Shown piece by piece: positions 9,860 to 18,009 of a stretch of DNA of 64,000 bases. Below the pieces are notes generated by a model. That model was not told the DNA's origin and did no database searches. It was given only the letters and a program-made list of their open reading frames with translations. Every line of letters begins with the position of its first letter. The stretch's first letter is position 1. The DNA is from Methanoculleus sp. 7T (GTDB taxonomy: Archaea > Halobacteriota > Methanomicrobia > Methanomicrobiales > Methanoculleaceae). The translations under genes were made by a program, and so were the position numbers. The DNA is taken from assembly GCF_023195915.1 (NCBI RefSeq), contig NZ_JALPRP010000001.1, positions 1,550,001 through 1,614,000 of the forward strand, in the 5' to 3' direction.

Positions 9860-10368
9860 TGGTAGGCATCACCGGGACGCCGGGGACCGGGAAGACGTCC
9901 GTTGCGGCCGAACTTGAGCGGCGGGGCCACCGCGTCGTCCGCCTGACCGATACGGTGCGCCCCTATATCCTCGAAGAGGACCGGTGCCGCCAGACGCTGG
10001 TGGTGGACGTCGACCGGTGGGTAGCGGAGTTCGAACCCCTCGACGGGATCGTCGAGGGCCACCTCGCGCATTATCTCCCCTGCGACCGGGTGGTGGTGCT
10101 CAGGTGCCGCCCCGACGTCCTGCGGCAGCGCTTATCCCCAAGGAACTATTCCCAAGAGAAGGTCGCGGAGAACGTCGAGGCTGAGGCCCTCGACGTCATC
10201 CTGATCGAGACCCTCGAAGGCCATCCTGGGGAACACGTCTTAGAACTGGATACGACCAGCCTCTCCACAGGAGAGTGCGCAGACCTGATCGAGCAGTTTA
10301 TCCGGGGAGAACTGCCATCATCCTACGGGTCCATCGACTGGACCGATTATCTGGATCTCGGCGCATGA
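9856..10368 (+). CDS. Adenylate kinase-like NMP kinase (Fap7/hCINAP type)
   Basis: 170-residue P-loop kinase with Walker A GTPGTGKTS at residues 7-15 and a lid region RNYSQEKVAENVEAE, as in the archaeal/eukaryotic Fap7 (hCINAP) adenylate kinase family. In eukaryotes and archaea this family is linked to small-subunit rRNA maturation through uS11. It overlaps hisC by four bases (ATGA) and the following phospholipid-synthesis gene by four bases, so the three are translationally coupled. Confidence 0.85.
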   Translation: MMVGITGTPGTGKTSVAAELERRGHRVVRLTDTVRPYILEEDRCRQTLVVDVDRWVAEFEPLDGIVEGHLAHYLPCDRVVVLRCRPDVLRQRLSPRNYSQEKVAENVEAEALDVILIETLEGHPGEHVLELDTTSLSTGECADLIEQFIRGELPSSYGSIDWTDYLDLGA

Positions 10369-10967
10369 CACTGGACCAGTTCCGACCTCAAGTACAGGGC
10401 ATCGTTCAGCCCGTGGTGAACCTGACCCGAAGACTCGGGGTCACCCCGAACGGGCTGACCATCGCGTCATTTTTCGTATCGATACTTGCGGGTATCGCGT
10501 TCTATGCCGGAGGCGTCGTGCTCGGCGTCGTCATGGTCGCGCTGAACGCCGTCTTCGATGCGCTCGACGGAGCGCTCGCACGGGACATGGGGATCGCGAG
10601 CCTCCGCGGGGATTTCCTGGACCATGTCATCGACCGCTACGCCGATATCTTCATCATCACCGGCATCTTCGCAGGCGGCGCCGCATCATGGCCAATCGGC
10701 GTCTTCGCCCTGACCGGAGTCCTGATGTCCTCCTACCTCGGCACCCAGGCGCAGGCCGTCGGGGTCGGCAGGTATTACGGTGGCATCCTCGGCCGGGCGG
10801 ACCGCTTGGTGCTGATCATGATCGCCGGCGTGCTCACCGTCCTTATCCCAGGGGAGATCTACGGCTTGAACTACCTCGGGTGGCTCCTCGTCATATTCGG
10901 CATTCTCGGGCATTACACCGCCTTCCAGCGCTTTGCTCACGTCTGGCGGCAGATCGAAAAAGAGTGA
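10365..10967 (+). CDS. CDP-alcohol phosphatidyltransferase family protein (archaetidylinositol phosphate synthase-like)
   Basis: Integral membrane enzyme of 200 residues that transfers a CDP-activated archaeol to an alcohol phosphate such as inositol-1-phosphate. The catalytic motif D-G-x2-A-R-x8-G-x3-D-x3-D is complete in the DGALAR...GDFLDHVID segment. Several hydrophobic helices follow. The gene overlaps the kinase gene by ATGA. The exact head group (inositol phosphate or glycerol phosphate) is an inference from common archaeal gene order. Confidence 0.88.
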   Translation: MTLDQFRPQVQGIVQPVVNLTRRLGVTPNGLTIASFFVSILAGIAFYAGGVVLGVVMVALNAVFDALDGALARDMGIASLRGDFLDHVIDRYADIFIITGIFAGGAASWPIGVFALTGVLMSSYLGTQAQAVGVGRYYGGILGRADRLVLIMIAGVLTVLIPGEIYGLNYLGWLLVIFGILGHYTAFQRFAHVWRQIEKE

Positions 10968-11104
10968 AGTCGTCTTAAAAGCATTCGGTGGTCGGAGATT
11001 CAGACGACTCAGAGCAATTTTATGTATGTTTTCGGAAAATGAGCGTTATATCGTGTCGAATCGCTGGCACGGTTTTCCACAGGGTATCGTCTCGCGGGGA
11101 GGGA

Positions 11105-11129
11105 CCGGGAGGGGGACACCCCCTCCCGG
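11105..11129. repeat. Perfect 11-bp GC-rich inverted repeat between convergent genes
   Basis: CCGGGAGGGGG and its exact complement CCCCCTCCCGG are separated by three bases. The hairpin lies between the CDP-alcohol transferase (plus) and TspO (minus), 34 bases past the tspO stop. It has no adjacent T-run, so it is not a classic archaeal terminator. The rest of 10968-11162 holds no gene I can support. Confidence 0.6.
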
Positions 11130-11162
11130 CAAAGGCATTTGGGATGGCCTCAGCAGATAATC

Positions 11163-11648
11163 TTACGGATTAAGCGCGTAGATGCCGTAGTTGAGGTAGG
11201 CGGCAAAGGTCACCCAGAGGAGATAGGGCACGAGCAGTGCCGCCGCCGGTATCGATACCCGGTAGAAGGCGCAGATTGTCATGAGGATTGCGACCCAGAG
11301 AAGCCCGATCTCAAGGAGGGCGAAGAACGGGGCCTGCAGTCCGAAGAAGAGGTACGACCAGAGGACGTTGAGGGCCAACTGGACGGCGAAGATCACCATC
11401 GCGACCTGCACCTTTTTTTGTCCCCACCCTTTGCTCCAGACGATATAGAGCGCGATGCCCATGAGAATGAAGAGCACCGTCCAGACGGGGGCAAAGACCC
11501 ACGCCGGAGGGGTCAGAGCGGGTTTTGCAAGCGCGGCATACCATGTAGGTATGGCCGGAGTCGTGAAGATCGACCCGATCAGCCCGGCAAGCAGACAGGC
11601 CGCGATCGCCACGAAGAACTGGATAACCCGAACGTATATAGATGCCAC
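11163..11648 (-). CDS. tspO: TspO/MBR family tryptophan-rich membrane protein
   Basis: 161-residue membrane protein with five hydrophobic helices and the family's conserved aromatic motifs (WYAAL.KPALTPPAWVFAPVWT near residues 35-55, ALNVLWSYLFFG, and a C-terminal WVTFAAYLN). TspO proteins bind porphyrins and are linked to tetrapyrrole and stress signalling. The start appears to be GTG. It lies 100 bases downstream of the histidine kinase on the same strand and could share its transcript. Confidence 0.92.
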   Translation of the reverse strand: MASIYVRVIQFFVAIAACLLAGLIGSIFTTPAIPTWYAALAKPALTPPAWVFAPVWTVLFILMGIALYIVWSKGWGQKKVQVAMVIFAVQLALNVLWSYLFFGLQAPFFALLEIGLLWVAILMTICAFYRVSIPAAALLVPYLLWVTFAAYLNYGIYALNP

Positions 11649-11748
11649 GACGGTAAATAGCAGCCTTCTCCCTTAAATCTTTTGATAAGGGATAAGATGT
11701 CGGCTCCTGCTCCGACAAAAAGCCGACGTTATGCCGTGCCCCGAGAAC

Positions 11749-14106
11749 TCACCGGCATTCCTCCTCCGCCGGGAGTTCGTCGGCATCTTCGTCGCCCCCG
11801 GCGGGGAGGACCTCACGGAGGGTGAACCTGAACGCCGCACCGAGGTCCGGCCGCCCTTCCACCCTGTCTTCCACCCGGACCGTCCCGCCGTAGCGCTCGA
11901 TGAGCGTGCGGACGATGAAGAGCCCGAGTCCGTCGCCGCACCCCGCGACCCATCCCCGCTCGAATCGGTGGAAGATGGACTCCTTCATCCCGTCGGGTAT
12001 GCCGGGCCCGGTGTCCTCGACCGAGACGAGCACATTCTCGCCGTCATAATCCTCCATCTTGACGGTGATCCGAACCCCGGGACCGCCGAACTTGACGGCG
12101 TTCCGGATCAGGTTCGTGAAGACTTCGGAGAGGAGGTCGTCCGCCCAGACGCGGCGGGGGGTGTCCTCGAACTCGATCGCAACATCCGGGAAGGCGGCGA
12201 CCTCCTCCCTGACGACGGCGTCAAGGTCGACAGGCTCGGTAACGGGCAAATCGTGATGGATACGGCGGATCGTGGTGACGTTCCCGAGGATCTCCGCACT
12301 CTTGCGGATACTGCTCCGGATCTTTTTGGCGTACAGCGCGGCCTCCCCTCCGCCCAACATCTCGATAAGGAGGTCGGCATAGAGGCTTGCGACGTTCTCG
12401 ACGTTCTTGATGTCGTGCGTCATGATATCCAGGTAGAGGTTCGCCTCCCGGTTCGCCGCCTCCAGTTTTTTGTGGAGCATGCCCTTGAGGATTCCCGACC
12501 CAATCTCCTTGCCTATCATCTCAAGGAGCGTCCGCTCCTCGCGGGAGAAGGACTCTTTCGTCTTGCTGCCGACGTAGACCGCCCCGACGACGACCGACTC
12601 GGCGATGAGCGGGATGCAGGCGAGCGACGAGACCTCGAGTTCCCGGAGTATATCAGCCTCGATGGAGTTGAGGTCGGGCTGCCGCTCGATGTAGCGGGGC
12701 TGGCCGGCGATGAAGATGAAGTTGAACGGCCAGTGGTGGACCTTGATCACGCGGTTTCGGGACATGCATCCCGGCGGCACTCCTCTCTGGTACTGCAGCA
12801 GGGCCCGCTTCCGCTCGGCATCGAGCATGTAGACGACCCCGACATGGAACCCCATCAGGTCGAGCGTCTTCTCAAGCGACTCCTCGAGGAGTTCGGCCAG
12901 CGAGAGGGAGGTTGCCGAGACGCTGATGATCTGGTTGAGGACCATGAGCTGCTCGTTCCGGATCCGGATCTCCTCTTCCGCCTGTTTCCGCTCGGTGATA
13001 TCCATAACGCCGGCAATCGAGCCCCGGAACTCACCGGAATCGTCTGTGAACGGGGATGCAATCAGAAGCGCCGTGATAGAGTCGCCATCCTTGCGGACGA
13101 ACTCGCACTCATACTGCTCGCGGATGCCGTCTCTTCGGCGGTTCAAGCGGTCCTGGATCACGGCGCCGCAGGAGGGAGAGAGAAACGAGCAAAACGGCTT
13201 TCCAATCATCTCTTCCGGAGCGTAGCCGAGCATCTCCGCCATTCTCGGGTTGACAAACGACGTGAGGGTGTCTTGGTCGATCACCCATATCCCCTCGCTG
13301 AGGCTCTCCACGACAAGCCGGTACTTCTGCTCGCTCTGCCTGAGCGCCTCCTCTGCCTGCTTTCGGCCGGTGATGTCCAGCACCCCGGCAAGGCATCCCC
13401 TGAATGCGCCGGCGTCGTCGGCGATCGGCGATGAGACTACGAGCGCGTGGATGCGCTTGCCGTCACTCGCGAGGAGATCCTGTTCGAACTCCTGCTTCAG
13501 GTCCGTCTGTCGGCAGGAGAGGTTTTTGGCGACGGAAGCGGTGCCGTCCGCGGTGCCGAAGAACCTAGCGACCGGCGACCCGGGCAGGCGCTCTGCAGGG
13601 TAGCCGAGGATCTCGCCCATGCGCGGGTTTGCGAAGGTGATGATGCCGTCCTCATCCACGGCCAGAACCCCCTCGTTGAGGTTCTCAACCAGCCTCCGGT
13701 ACATCGCCTCCGAGTTTCTGAGGGCACGTTCCGCCCGCATCCTCTCCTGCGCGTACCTGACGGCCCGAGAGAGCAGGTCCGCGTCGGTCTTCCCTTTGAC
13801 GAGGTAGTCCTGCGCACCGCACTGCATCGCACGGAGCGCGGCACGTTCGTCGCCCACTGCGGTGAGAACGATGATCGGGACGTCGGGTGCCGCTTCCCGC
13901 AGACGGTCGAAGAGCGCCGTCTCCCGGTTGCCAGGGAGCTCAAGGTCGAGGAGGACCACCTCGACGTCACCGCGCGATACTACGGCAATTCCGCTTTCGT
14001 GGCGCTCGCAGTGGATCAACGCAACCTCACGCCCGCTCTCCCCAAGCATCTCCCGGACGTCGTCGGGATGCCCCCCGATCAACAACACTCTCAACGATCC
14101 GCTCAT
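11749..14106 (-). CDS. Response-regulator/PAS/GAF histidine kinase
   Basis: 785-residue cytoplasmic sensor kinase with no transmembrane segments. Order: N-terminal receiver domain (about 4-120, phospho-acceptor Asp54 in VVLLDLELP, Lys near 103 in YLVKGK); two PAS domains (about 135-375), each followed by an ITGRKQAEE or ITERKQAEE linker; a GAF domain (about 395-540); a dimerisation helix with phospho-acceptor His in MTHDIKN near 560; and an ATPase domain with N-box NLIRNAVKFG, DTGPGIP and GDGLGLFIV. A TTG at 14124 preceded by GGGGTG is an alternative start. No partner regulator gene is adjacent. The ligand is unknown. Confidence 0.93.
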   Translation of the reverse strand: MSGSLRVLLIGGHPDDVREMLGESGREVALIHCERHESGIAVVSRGDVEVVLLDLELPGNRETALFDRLREAAPDVPIIVLTAVGDERAALRAMQCGAQDYLVKGKTDADLLSRAVRYAQERMRAERALRNSEAMYRRLVENLNEGVLAVDEDGIITFANPRMGEILGYPAERLPGSPVARFFGTADGTASVAKNLSCRQTDLKQEFEQDLLASDGKRIHALVVSSPIADDAGAFRGCLAGVLDITGRKQAEEALRQSEQKYRLVVESLSEGIWVIDQDTLTSFVNPRMAEMLGYAPEEMIGKPFCSFLSPSCGAVIQDRLNRRRDGIREQYECEFVRKDGDSITALLIASPFTDDSGEFRGSIAGVMDITERKQAEEEIRIRNEQLMVLNQIISVSATSLSLAELLEESLEKTLDLMGFHVGVVYMLDAERKRALLQYQRGVPPGCMSRNRVIKVHHWPFNFIFIAGQPRYIERQPDLNSIEADILRELEVSSLACIPLIAESVVVGAVYVGSKTKESFSREERTLLEMIGKEIGSGILKGMLHKKLEAANREANLYLDIMTHDIKNVENVASLYADLLIEMLGGGEAALYAKKIRSSIRKSAEILGNVTTIRRIHHDLPVTEPVDLDAVVREEVAAFPDVAIEFEDTPRRVWADDLLSEVFTNLIRNAVKFGGPGVRITVKMEDYDGENVLVSVEDTGPGIPDGMKESIFHRFERGWVAGCGDGLGLFIVRTLIERYGGTVRVEDRVEGRPDLGAAFRFTLREVLPAGGDEDADELPAEEECR

Positions 14107-14124
14107 GGTCTCACTCGTATGCAA

Positions 14125-14412
14125 GGCTCGGCACCCCTATCGGCCGCAGACTCCCGGGTGTTCCGAACAGTGGTCGGGCGCCGCTGCACCCGACGCCCGT
14201 CGACGCCGTGCTTCCCGGAAACCCCCAATTCCACGCCTCCGCTCGGTGGATCGGCGGGCACGCTCCGCGATCCACTCTCTGTATGGTACGTACCGCCCGG
14301 GGAGAATTTATATCTCATTCTTTCAGCGCGCCGGGCGCCCTCCACGACTATGATCGGTACCGGCCGGGGAGGAGAGATAATGCGCACAACACTTTTGGTT
14401 TCTAAAAATGGA
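14125..14412 (-). promoter_or_regulatory. Promoter region of the histidine kinase gene
   Basis: About 290 bases without a gene. On the minus strand a TATA-like GATATAAAT lies at about 14309-14317, implying a leader of roughly 170 nt for the kinase. The rest is GC-rich spacer between the end of DUF1894 and the kinase. Confidence 0.4.
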
Positions 14413-14691
14413 TTATTTCCCCTTCCGCGCCCGCAGGCGCTCTATCTCCTCGCCGCCCGGAACCTTCACCACGAACGTCCCGTGGCAGGGCTTGGTGTAG
14501 GGGAAGATGAGGTGCTCGCCCTCCACACCGACGTAGAGCGGCGCGACACCGATGATATGGACATCGAATATCTTGTAGCCCGGTTCGACCTCGTGATACT
14601 CCCGGACGTGCTTAGTGATATACTCCCGCGCCTCCTTAAACGAGGACTGGGAGAGAAGGATCTCAGGTTTCAGCGCTTCGAGACAGCCCAT
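14413..14691 (-). CDS. DUF1894 family protein (methanogen-restricted)
   Basis: 92-residue soluble protein matching DUF1894, a family found in methanogens and of unknown function. Two cysteines are visible, one in MGCLEAL and one in YTKPCHGTF. Its start lies inside the end of the DUF1890 gene (22-base overlap), so the two are translationally coupled, as they usually are in methanogens. The neighbours are an FdhD-like protein, CutA and the Fe-S assembly pair, which hints at a redox cofactor or metal role. That is inference only. Confidence 0.85.
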   Translation of the reverse strand: MGCLEALKPEILLSQSSFKEAREYITKHVREYHEVEPGYKIFDVHIIGVAPLYVGVEGEHLIFPYTKPCHGTFVVKVPGGEEIERLRARKGK

Positions 14692-15149
14692 TGCATCACC
14701 TCATCAAGTCTTCGCTTCAGCGGCATGGGGTTATGAACGGCCCGCGCCGCGACGACCTCGCAGGGGAACTCGATCTCGCCGGCAAGGTCTTCCGCATGCT
14801 CCCCGAAGAGGAGCGCATACAGCCGTGCACGGGATATGTAGGCCATAGTTCCTGCGTAGGCGACCCCCGAATCGTTATGGATGAAGACGAAGCAGAGGTC
14901 GAAGTCCCGTTTTTTTGTGGTAATCTCGTCGATTACGGCATCAAGGTCGGCCATCTCGTCCAGATAGTGCCGGTCAGGGTCGGCCACCTCCAGCAGTTTC
15001 CGTGCCGCCGTCGTCCCGGCAATCACCGGTCGGATGCCCTGTCGTTTCAGGCTGTGCACCAGGTAGAGCGCCATGCTCGTCTGGACCGGCACCTGCGGGC
15101 ACCCAAGCAGGATCAGTGCGGTTGCACTCCCGTTATCGTTCTCAGTCAT
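14670..15149 (-). CDS. DUF1890 family protein (methanogen-restricted)
   Basis: 159-residue protein of the DUF1890 family. The N-terminal half looks like a Rossmann-like nucleotide or cofactor fold: hydrophobic strand ALILLGCPQVPVQTSMALYL, then a helix, then RPVIAGTTAARKLLEVADP. A His/Asp-containing segment (IHNDSGVAYAG) follows. No signal peptide or membrane helix. It overlaps the FdhD-like gene upstream by four bases and DUF1894 downstream. Function unknown. Confidence 0.86.
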   Translation of the reverse strand: MTENDNGSATALILLGCPQVPVQTSMALYLVHSLKRQGIRPVIAGTTAARKLLEVADPDRHYLDEMADLDAVIDEITTKKRDFDLCFVFIHNDSGVAYAGTMAYISRARLYALLFGEHAEDLAGEIEFPCEVVAARAVHNPMPLKRRLDEVMQWAVSKR

Positions 15150-15898
15150 GATTTAGTCTTCTCCACCTGCGCGTAGACATCAGGCACCCGCTCCGGGTGC
15201 GTGTAGATGGTGAACCGCTCCCCCCGCGAGAAGCAGATCAGGGTGAGCCCTGCCTGCCGGGCCGTGAGGATGCCCCGGTCGGTCGAGGCGGCTCGGGAGA
15301 CGACGATTGGGATGCCTGCGTTCGCCGCCTTCGCCACCATCCCCGCCGGCTGCCTGCCGGTGCACCCGAGGATGCAGGTCGACCGGTCGAGTCCGCGGAG
15401 GGTTGCATACCCCACAACCTTATCGACGGTGTTGTGCCTGCCGACGTCGCAGGCACGGGTGACGAGTTCGCCGTTGCAGAAGAGGACCGAACAGTGGACG
15501 CCGCCGGTCCTCCGCCAGGTATCGGACTCGATCGCGGCCGTGACCGCCCGAACGCCGTCCGCCGTGACGGTGATCGACGAGACAACCTCCTTGGGCTCGC
15601 CGAGGACGCGGTAACCCCCGGACGACTCTACCTCAAGCCGGACGTCCTTTCCGATCGGGGCGGTGATATACACATCCTTTCCCGAGACATCCACCGAGTC
15701 GACCTCGTCGGCGAGCCCCTCGCAGACGACGAATCCCGCCCCGAGGTCGTCGAGACGGTCGGGGCTTGCCACTAGGGTCGTGAGGTACTCGCCGTTCAAG
15801 AAGAGCCGGACATGGTCCTCGACGATGATGTCGTCGTGGACGGTGCGCGCGCCGTCGCCCGTCACCTGGATCCCGGCGCGGCAGACGATATCCATCAT
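15146..15898 (-). CDS. FdhD-like protein lacking the canonical CxxC motif
   Basis: 250-residue homologue of FdhD, the sulfurtransferase that passes sulfur from a cysteine desulfurase to molybdo/tungsto-bispterin in formate dehydrogenase. Visible family features are an LxxLGxGFVVCEG segment, TGGVHCS, DVGRHNTVDKVVG and the C-terminal AGLTLICFSRGERFTIYT. The SSCGxCG-type cysteine pair expected before TGGVH is absent. Other cysteines occur instead (HCSVLFC, ACDVGRHN, TCILGC). A cysteine desulfurase gene lies nearby. It overlaps cutA by four bases and DUF1890 by four, so this is a tight operon. It may be an FdhD paralogue with altered chemistry rather than the FDH maturase. Confidence 0.85.
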   Translation of the reverse strand: MMDIVCRAGIQVTGDGARTVHDDIIVEDHVRLFLNGEYLTTLVASPDRLDDLGAGFVVCEGLADEVDSVDVSGKDVYITAPIGKDVRLEVESSGGYRVLGEPKEVVSSITVTADGVRAVTAAIESDTWRRTGGVHCSVLFCNGELVTRACDVGRHNTVDKVVGYATLRGLDRSTCILGCTGRQPAGMVAKAANAGIPIVVSRAASTDRGILTARQAGLTLICFSRGERFTIYTHPERVPDVYAQVEKTKS

Positions 15899-16212
15899 GC
15901 CGTCTCCTCCCGAATCCAGTTCAGGTATGGGGCGTAGCCGCCGACGATGGGCATGGCGATGATCTCGGGGATCTCATAACTGTGGAGTCCCCGGATTCTC
16001 GCGATGAGTTGGTCGAGCAGGCGGTGCTGTGTCTTGATGATCAGGAGCTCTTCGGGCTCGCTTGAGACCGCACCCTCCCACCGGAAGCAGGACCGCACGC
16101 CGGTAACGTTCACGCAGGCGGCGAGCTTGGCATCGACGAGGGCTTTTGCGAGCCCCTCCGCCTCTCCGGCAGGCGCCGTGCAGAAGACCACAACATATTC
16201 GGGGAGATCCAT
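15895..16212 (-). CDS. cutA: CutA divalent-cation tolerance protein
   Basis: 105-residue trimeric ferredoxin-like protein. Motifs are VVFCTAPAGEAEGLAKALVDAKLAACVN near the N-terminus and HSYEIPEIIAMPI near the C-terminus, with a final YLNWI. The physiological role of CutA is poorly defined (copper binding in vitro, tolerance in E. coli). The start is ATG 16212, giving normal family length. It overlaps the FdhD-like gene by ATGA. Confidence 0.93.
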   Translation of the reverse strand: MDLPEYVVVFCTAPAGEAEGLAKALVDAKLAACVNVTGVRSCFRWEGAVSSEPEELLIIKTQHRLLDQLIARIRGLHSYEIPEIIAMPIVGGYAPYLNWIREETA

Positions 16213-16237
16213 GGTTTTACCTTCGTATCGCCCGTAT

Positions 16238-16693
16238 TTAATGATTCTCCGGCCGGGAACCGCACCCGGTCTCCCCGCCGCATCCTCCGTCTCCGCACCC
16301 AGAGCACCGCATCTCCCAGGGTTCGAGCCCGCGGCGGGTCCGGTAGTCGTTGATCGCGGCCCGGATGGCATCGCGGGCGAGGACCGAGCAGTGGACCTTC
16401 ACCGGCGGAAGGCCGCCGAGGGCATCCACCACGTCGGCGTTCGAGAGGGCCCATGCCTCGGCAAGAGACTTGCCCCGGATCATCTCGGTAGCCATGGAAC
16501 TTGAGGCGATCGCCGCTCCGCACCCGAAGGTCCTGAACCGGGCGTCGGTGATCCGGTCTCCCTCGATCTTCAGGTAGATCTTCATGATGTCGCCGCAGGC
16601 CGGGCTTCCGACCTCGCCGACGCCGTCGGCATCCGGTAGCTCCCCAACGTTTTTGGGGTCCATGATATGCTCCATTACTTTTTCCGTATACAT
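16238..16693 (-). CDS. iscU: IscU/NifU-type Fe-S cluster scaffold with Cys-rich tail
   Basis: 151-residue scaffold that builds Fe-S clusters with the adjacent desulfurase. It has the three scaffold cysteines in SPACGD (near residue 33), FGCGAA (near 58) and VHCSV (near 101). Unusually, the C-terminus is a short Gly/Cys-rich tail with CSGCGDGGCGGETGC, which could bind a metal or an additional cluster. It starts just after the end of the desulfurase gene, so the two are co-transcribed. Confidence 0.92.
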   Translation of the reverse strand: MYTEKVMEHIMDPKNVGELPDADGVGEVGSPACGDIMKIYLKIEGDRITDARFRTFGCGAAIASSSMATEMIRGKSLAEAWALSNADVVDALGGLPPVKVHCSVLARDAIRAAINDYRTRRGLEPWEMRCSGCGDGGCGGETGCGSRPENH

Positions 16694-16694
16694 C

Positions 16695-17894
16695 TCAATC
16701 GACCTCCGGGATCCGGGCGCACGTAGGCGTCAGCGGCGATATCTGCCGCAACCTCCCGATCACCTCGGGCAGCACGGAAAGGACGTAGTCGACGTCGTCC
16801 TCCGTATTGGCGTCGCCGAGCGTCAACCGGAGCGACCCGTGCGCCTCCTCGGGGGCAAGCCCGGTTGCGAGCAGCACGTGCGAGGGCTCAAGCGACGCCG
16901 AGGAGCAGGCGCTCCCTGTGGAGGCGCAGATCCCGCGGGCGTCGAGCAGGAGGAGGATCGACTCCCCCTCGACGTAGCGGAAACTGAAGTTCGCGTTGTT
17001 CGGGAGCCGCTGCTTCGGGTGGCCGTTCAACCGGGTATCCGGGATCGACCCGAGGACTCCCCGGATCAGCCGGTCCCGCATCGCGGCGATCCGGCGGTTG
17101 TGCCCCTCGATATCGGCGGTCGCAAGTTCGATAGCCTTTCCGAGCCCGACGATGCCCGGAACATTCTCGGTCCCGGCGCGTCGCCCCCGCTCCTGTCCGC
17201 CGCCGTGGATCAGGTTCTCGATACGCGTCCCCCGCCGGATGTAGAGCGCCCCGGTACCCTTGGGGCCGTAGAACTTGTGCCCGGAGAGCGAGAGAAGGTC
17301 GATCCCCATCTCGTCCACGTCGATCGGCACCGCTCCGACCGCTTGGACGGCGTCGGTATGGAAGAGGACGCCGTGGTCGTGCGCGACCTTCCCGATGGCG
17401 GCAACCGGCTGGACGGTCCCGATCTCGTTGTTCGCGGTCATCACCGAGACGAGAATGGTCCGGTCGGTGATAGCGTCCTCGACCTCTCCCGGGTCAACCC
17501 GGCCGTACTCGTCCACGGGCAGGTAGGTGACCGAGAAGCCCTGCTTCTCGAGCGCACGGCAGGTATGGAGGACGGCGTGATGCTCGATCGCGGAGGTGAC
17601 GATGTGGCCGCCTCGCTTCCGGAGGGCCGATGCGACCCCCTTGATCGCCCAGTTGTCGGCCTCGCTGCCGCCGGCACAGAAGAAGATCTCCTCGGGACCG
17701 GCCCCGAGGGCCGTTGCAACCCGGGTCCGGGCTTCTTCCACGCCCTCCCGTGACTCGCGGGAGAACCGGTAGATGGACGAAGGGTTGCCGAAATGCCGGG
17801 AGAAGTACGGAGCCATCGCCGCGAGGACCTCGGGCTTCATGAATGTCGTCGCCGCGTGGTCCATGTACACGGGACGTTGATCCTGATCGTTCAT
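16695..17894 (-). CDS. iscS: Cysteine desulfurase (IscS/NifS family)
   Basis: 399-residue PLP enzyme that releases sulfur from cysteine as a persulfide. Features: YMDHAATTFMKPEV at the N-terminus, GGSEADNWAI, AIEHHAVLH, the PLP lysine in SGHKFYGPKGTGAL, and the catalytic cysteine loop in STGSACSSA near residue 328. Upstream of iscU with one base between stop and start. It supplies sulfur to IscU and possibly to the FdhD-like protein in the same block. Confidence 0.95.
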   Translation of the reverse strand: MNDQDQRPVYMDHAATTFMKPEVLAAMAPYFSRHFGNPSSIYRFSRESREGVEEARTRVATALGAGPEEIFFCAGGSEADNWAIKGVASALRKRGGHIVTSAIEHHAVLHTCRALEKQGFSVTYLPVDEYGRVDPGEVEDAITDRTILVSVMTANNEIGTVQPVAAIGKVAHDHGVLFHTDAVQAVGAVPIDVDEMGIDLLSLSGHKFYGPKGTGALYIRRGTRIENLIHGGGQERGRRAGTENVPGIVGLGKAIELATADIEGHNRRIAAMRDRLIRGVLGSIPDTRLNGHPKQRLPNNANFSFRYVEGESILLLLDARGICASTGSACSSASLEPSHVLLATGLAPEEAHGSLRLTLGDANTEDDVDYVLSVLPEVIGRLRQISPLTPTCARIPEVD

Positions 17895-18009
17895 ATCCAG
17901 ATAGAACGTTGGAACCGAAGACGTATCAGCGTTACCGGATCCCGTGCCGACGGGTTCCCGCCGGCCGCAAGTGAGAAATTAGATAGGGGCACGTGTGCAA
18001 TACTAGGCA

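Noticed and set aside
10933-11160. Plus-strand open frame after the CDP-alcohol transferase
   Set aside because: Starts inside the previous gene, no ribosome-binding site, includes the GC-rich hairpin.
11676-11692. Fifteen-base match between 11676-11692 and 32163-32177 (contains TTTTGATAAGGG)
   Set aside because: A shared 15-mer is expected by chance in 64 kb, and the flanks do not match.
11731-13434. Plus-strand open frame of 567 codons opposite the histidine kinase
   Set aside because: Shadow; the minus strand has complete receiver, PAS, GAF and ATPase motifs.
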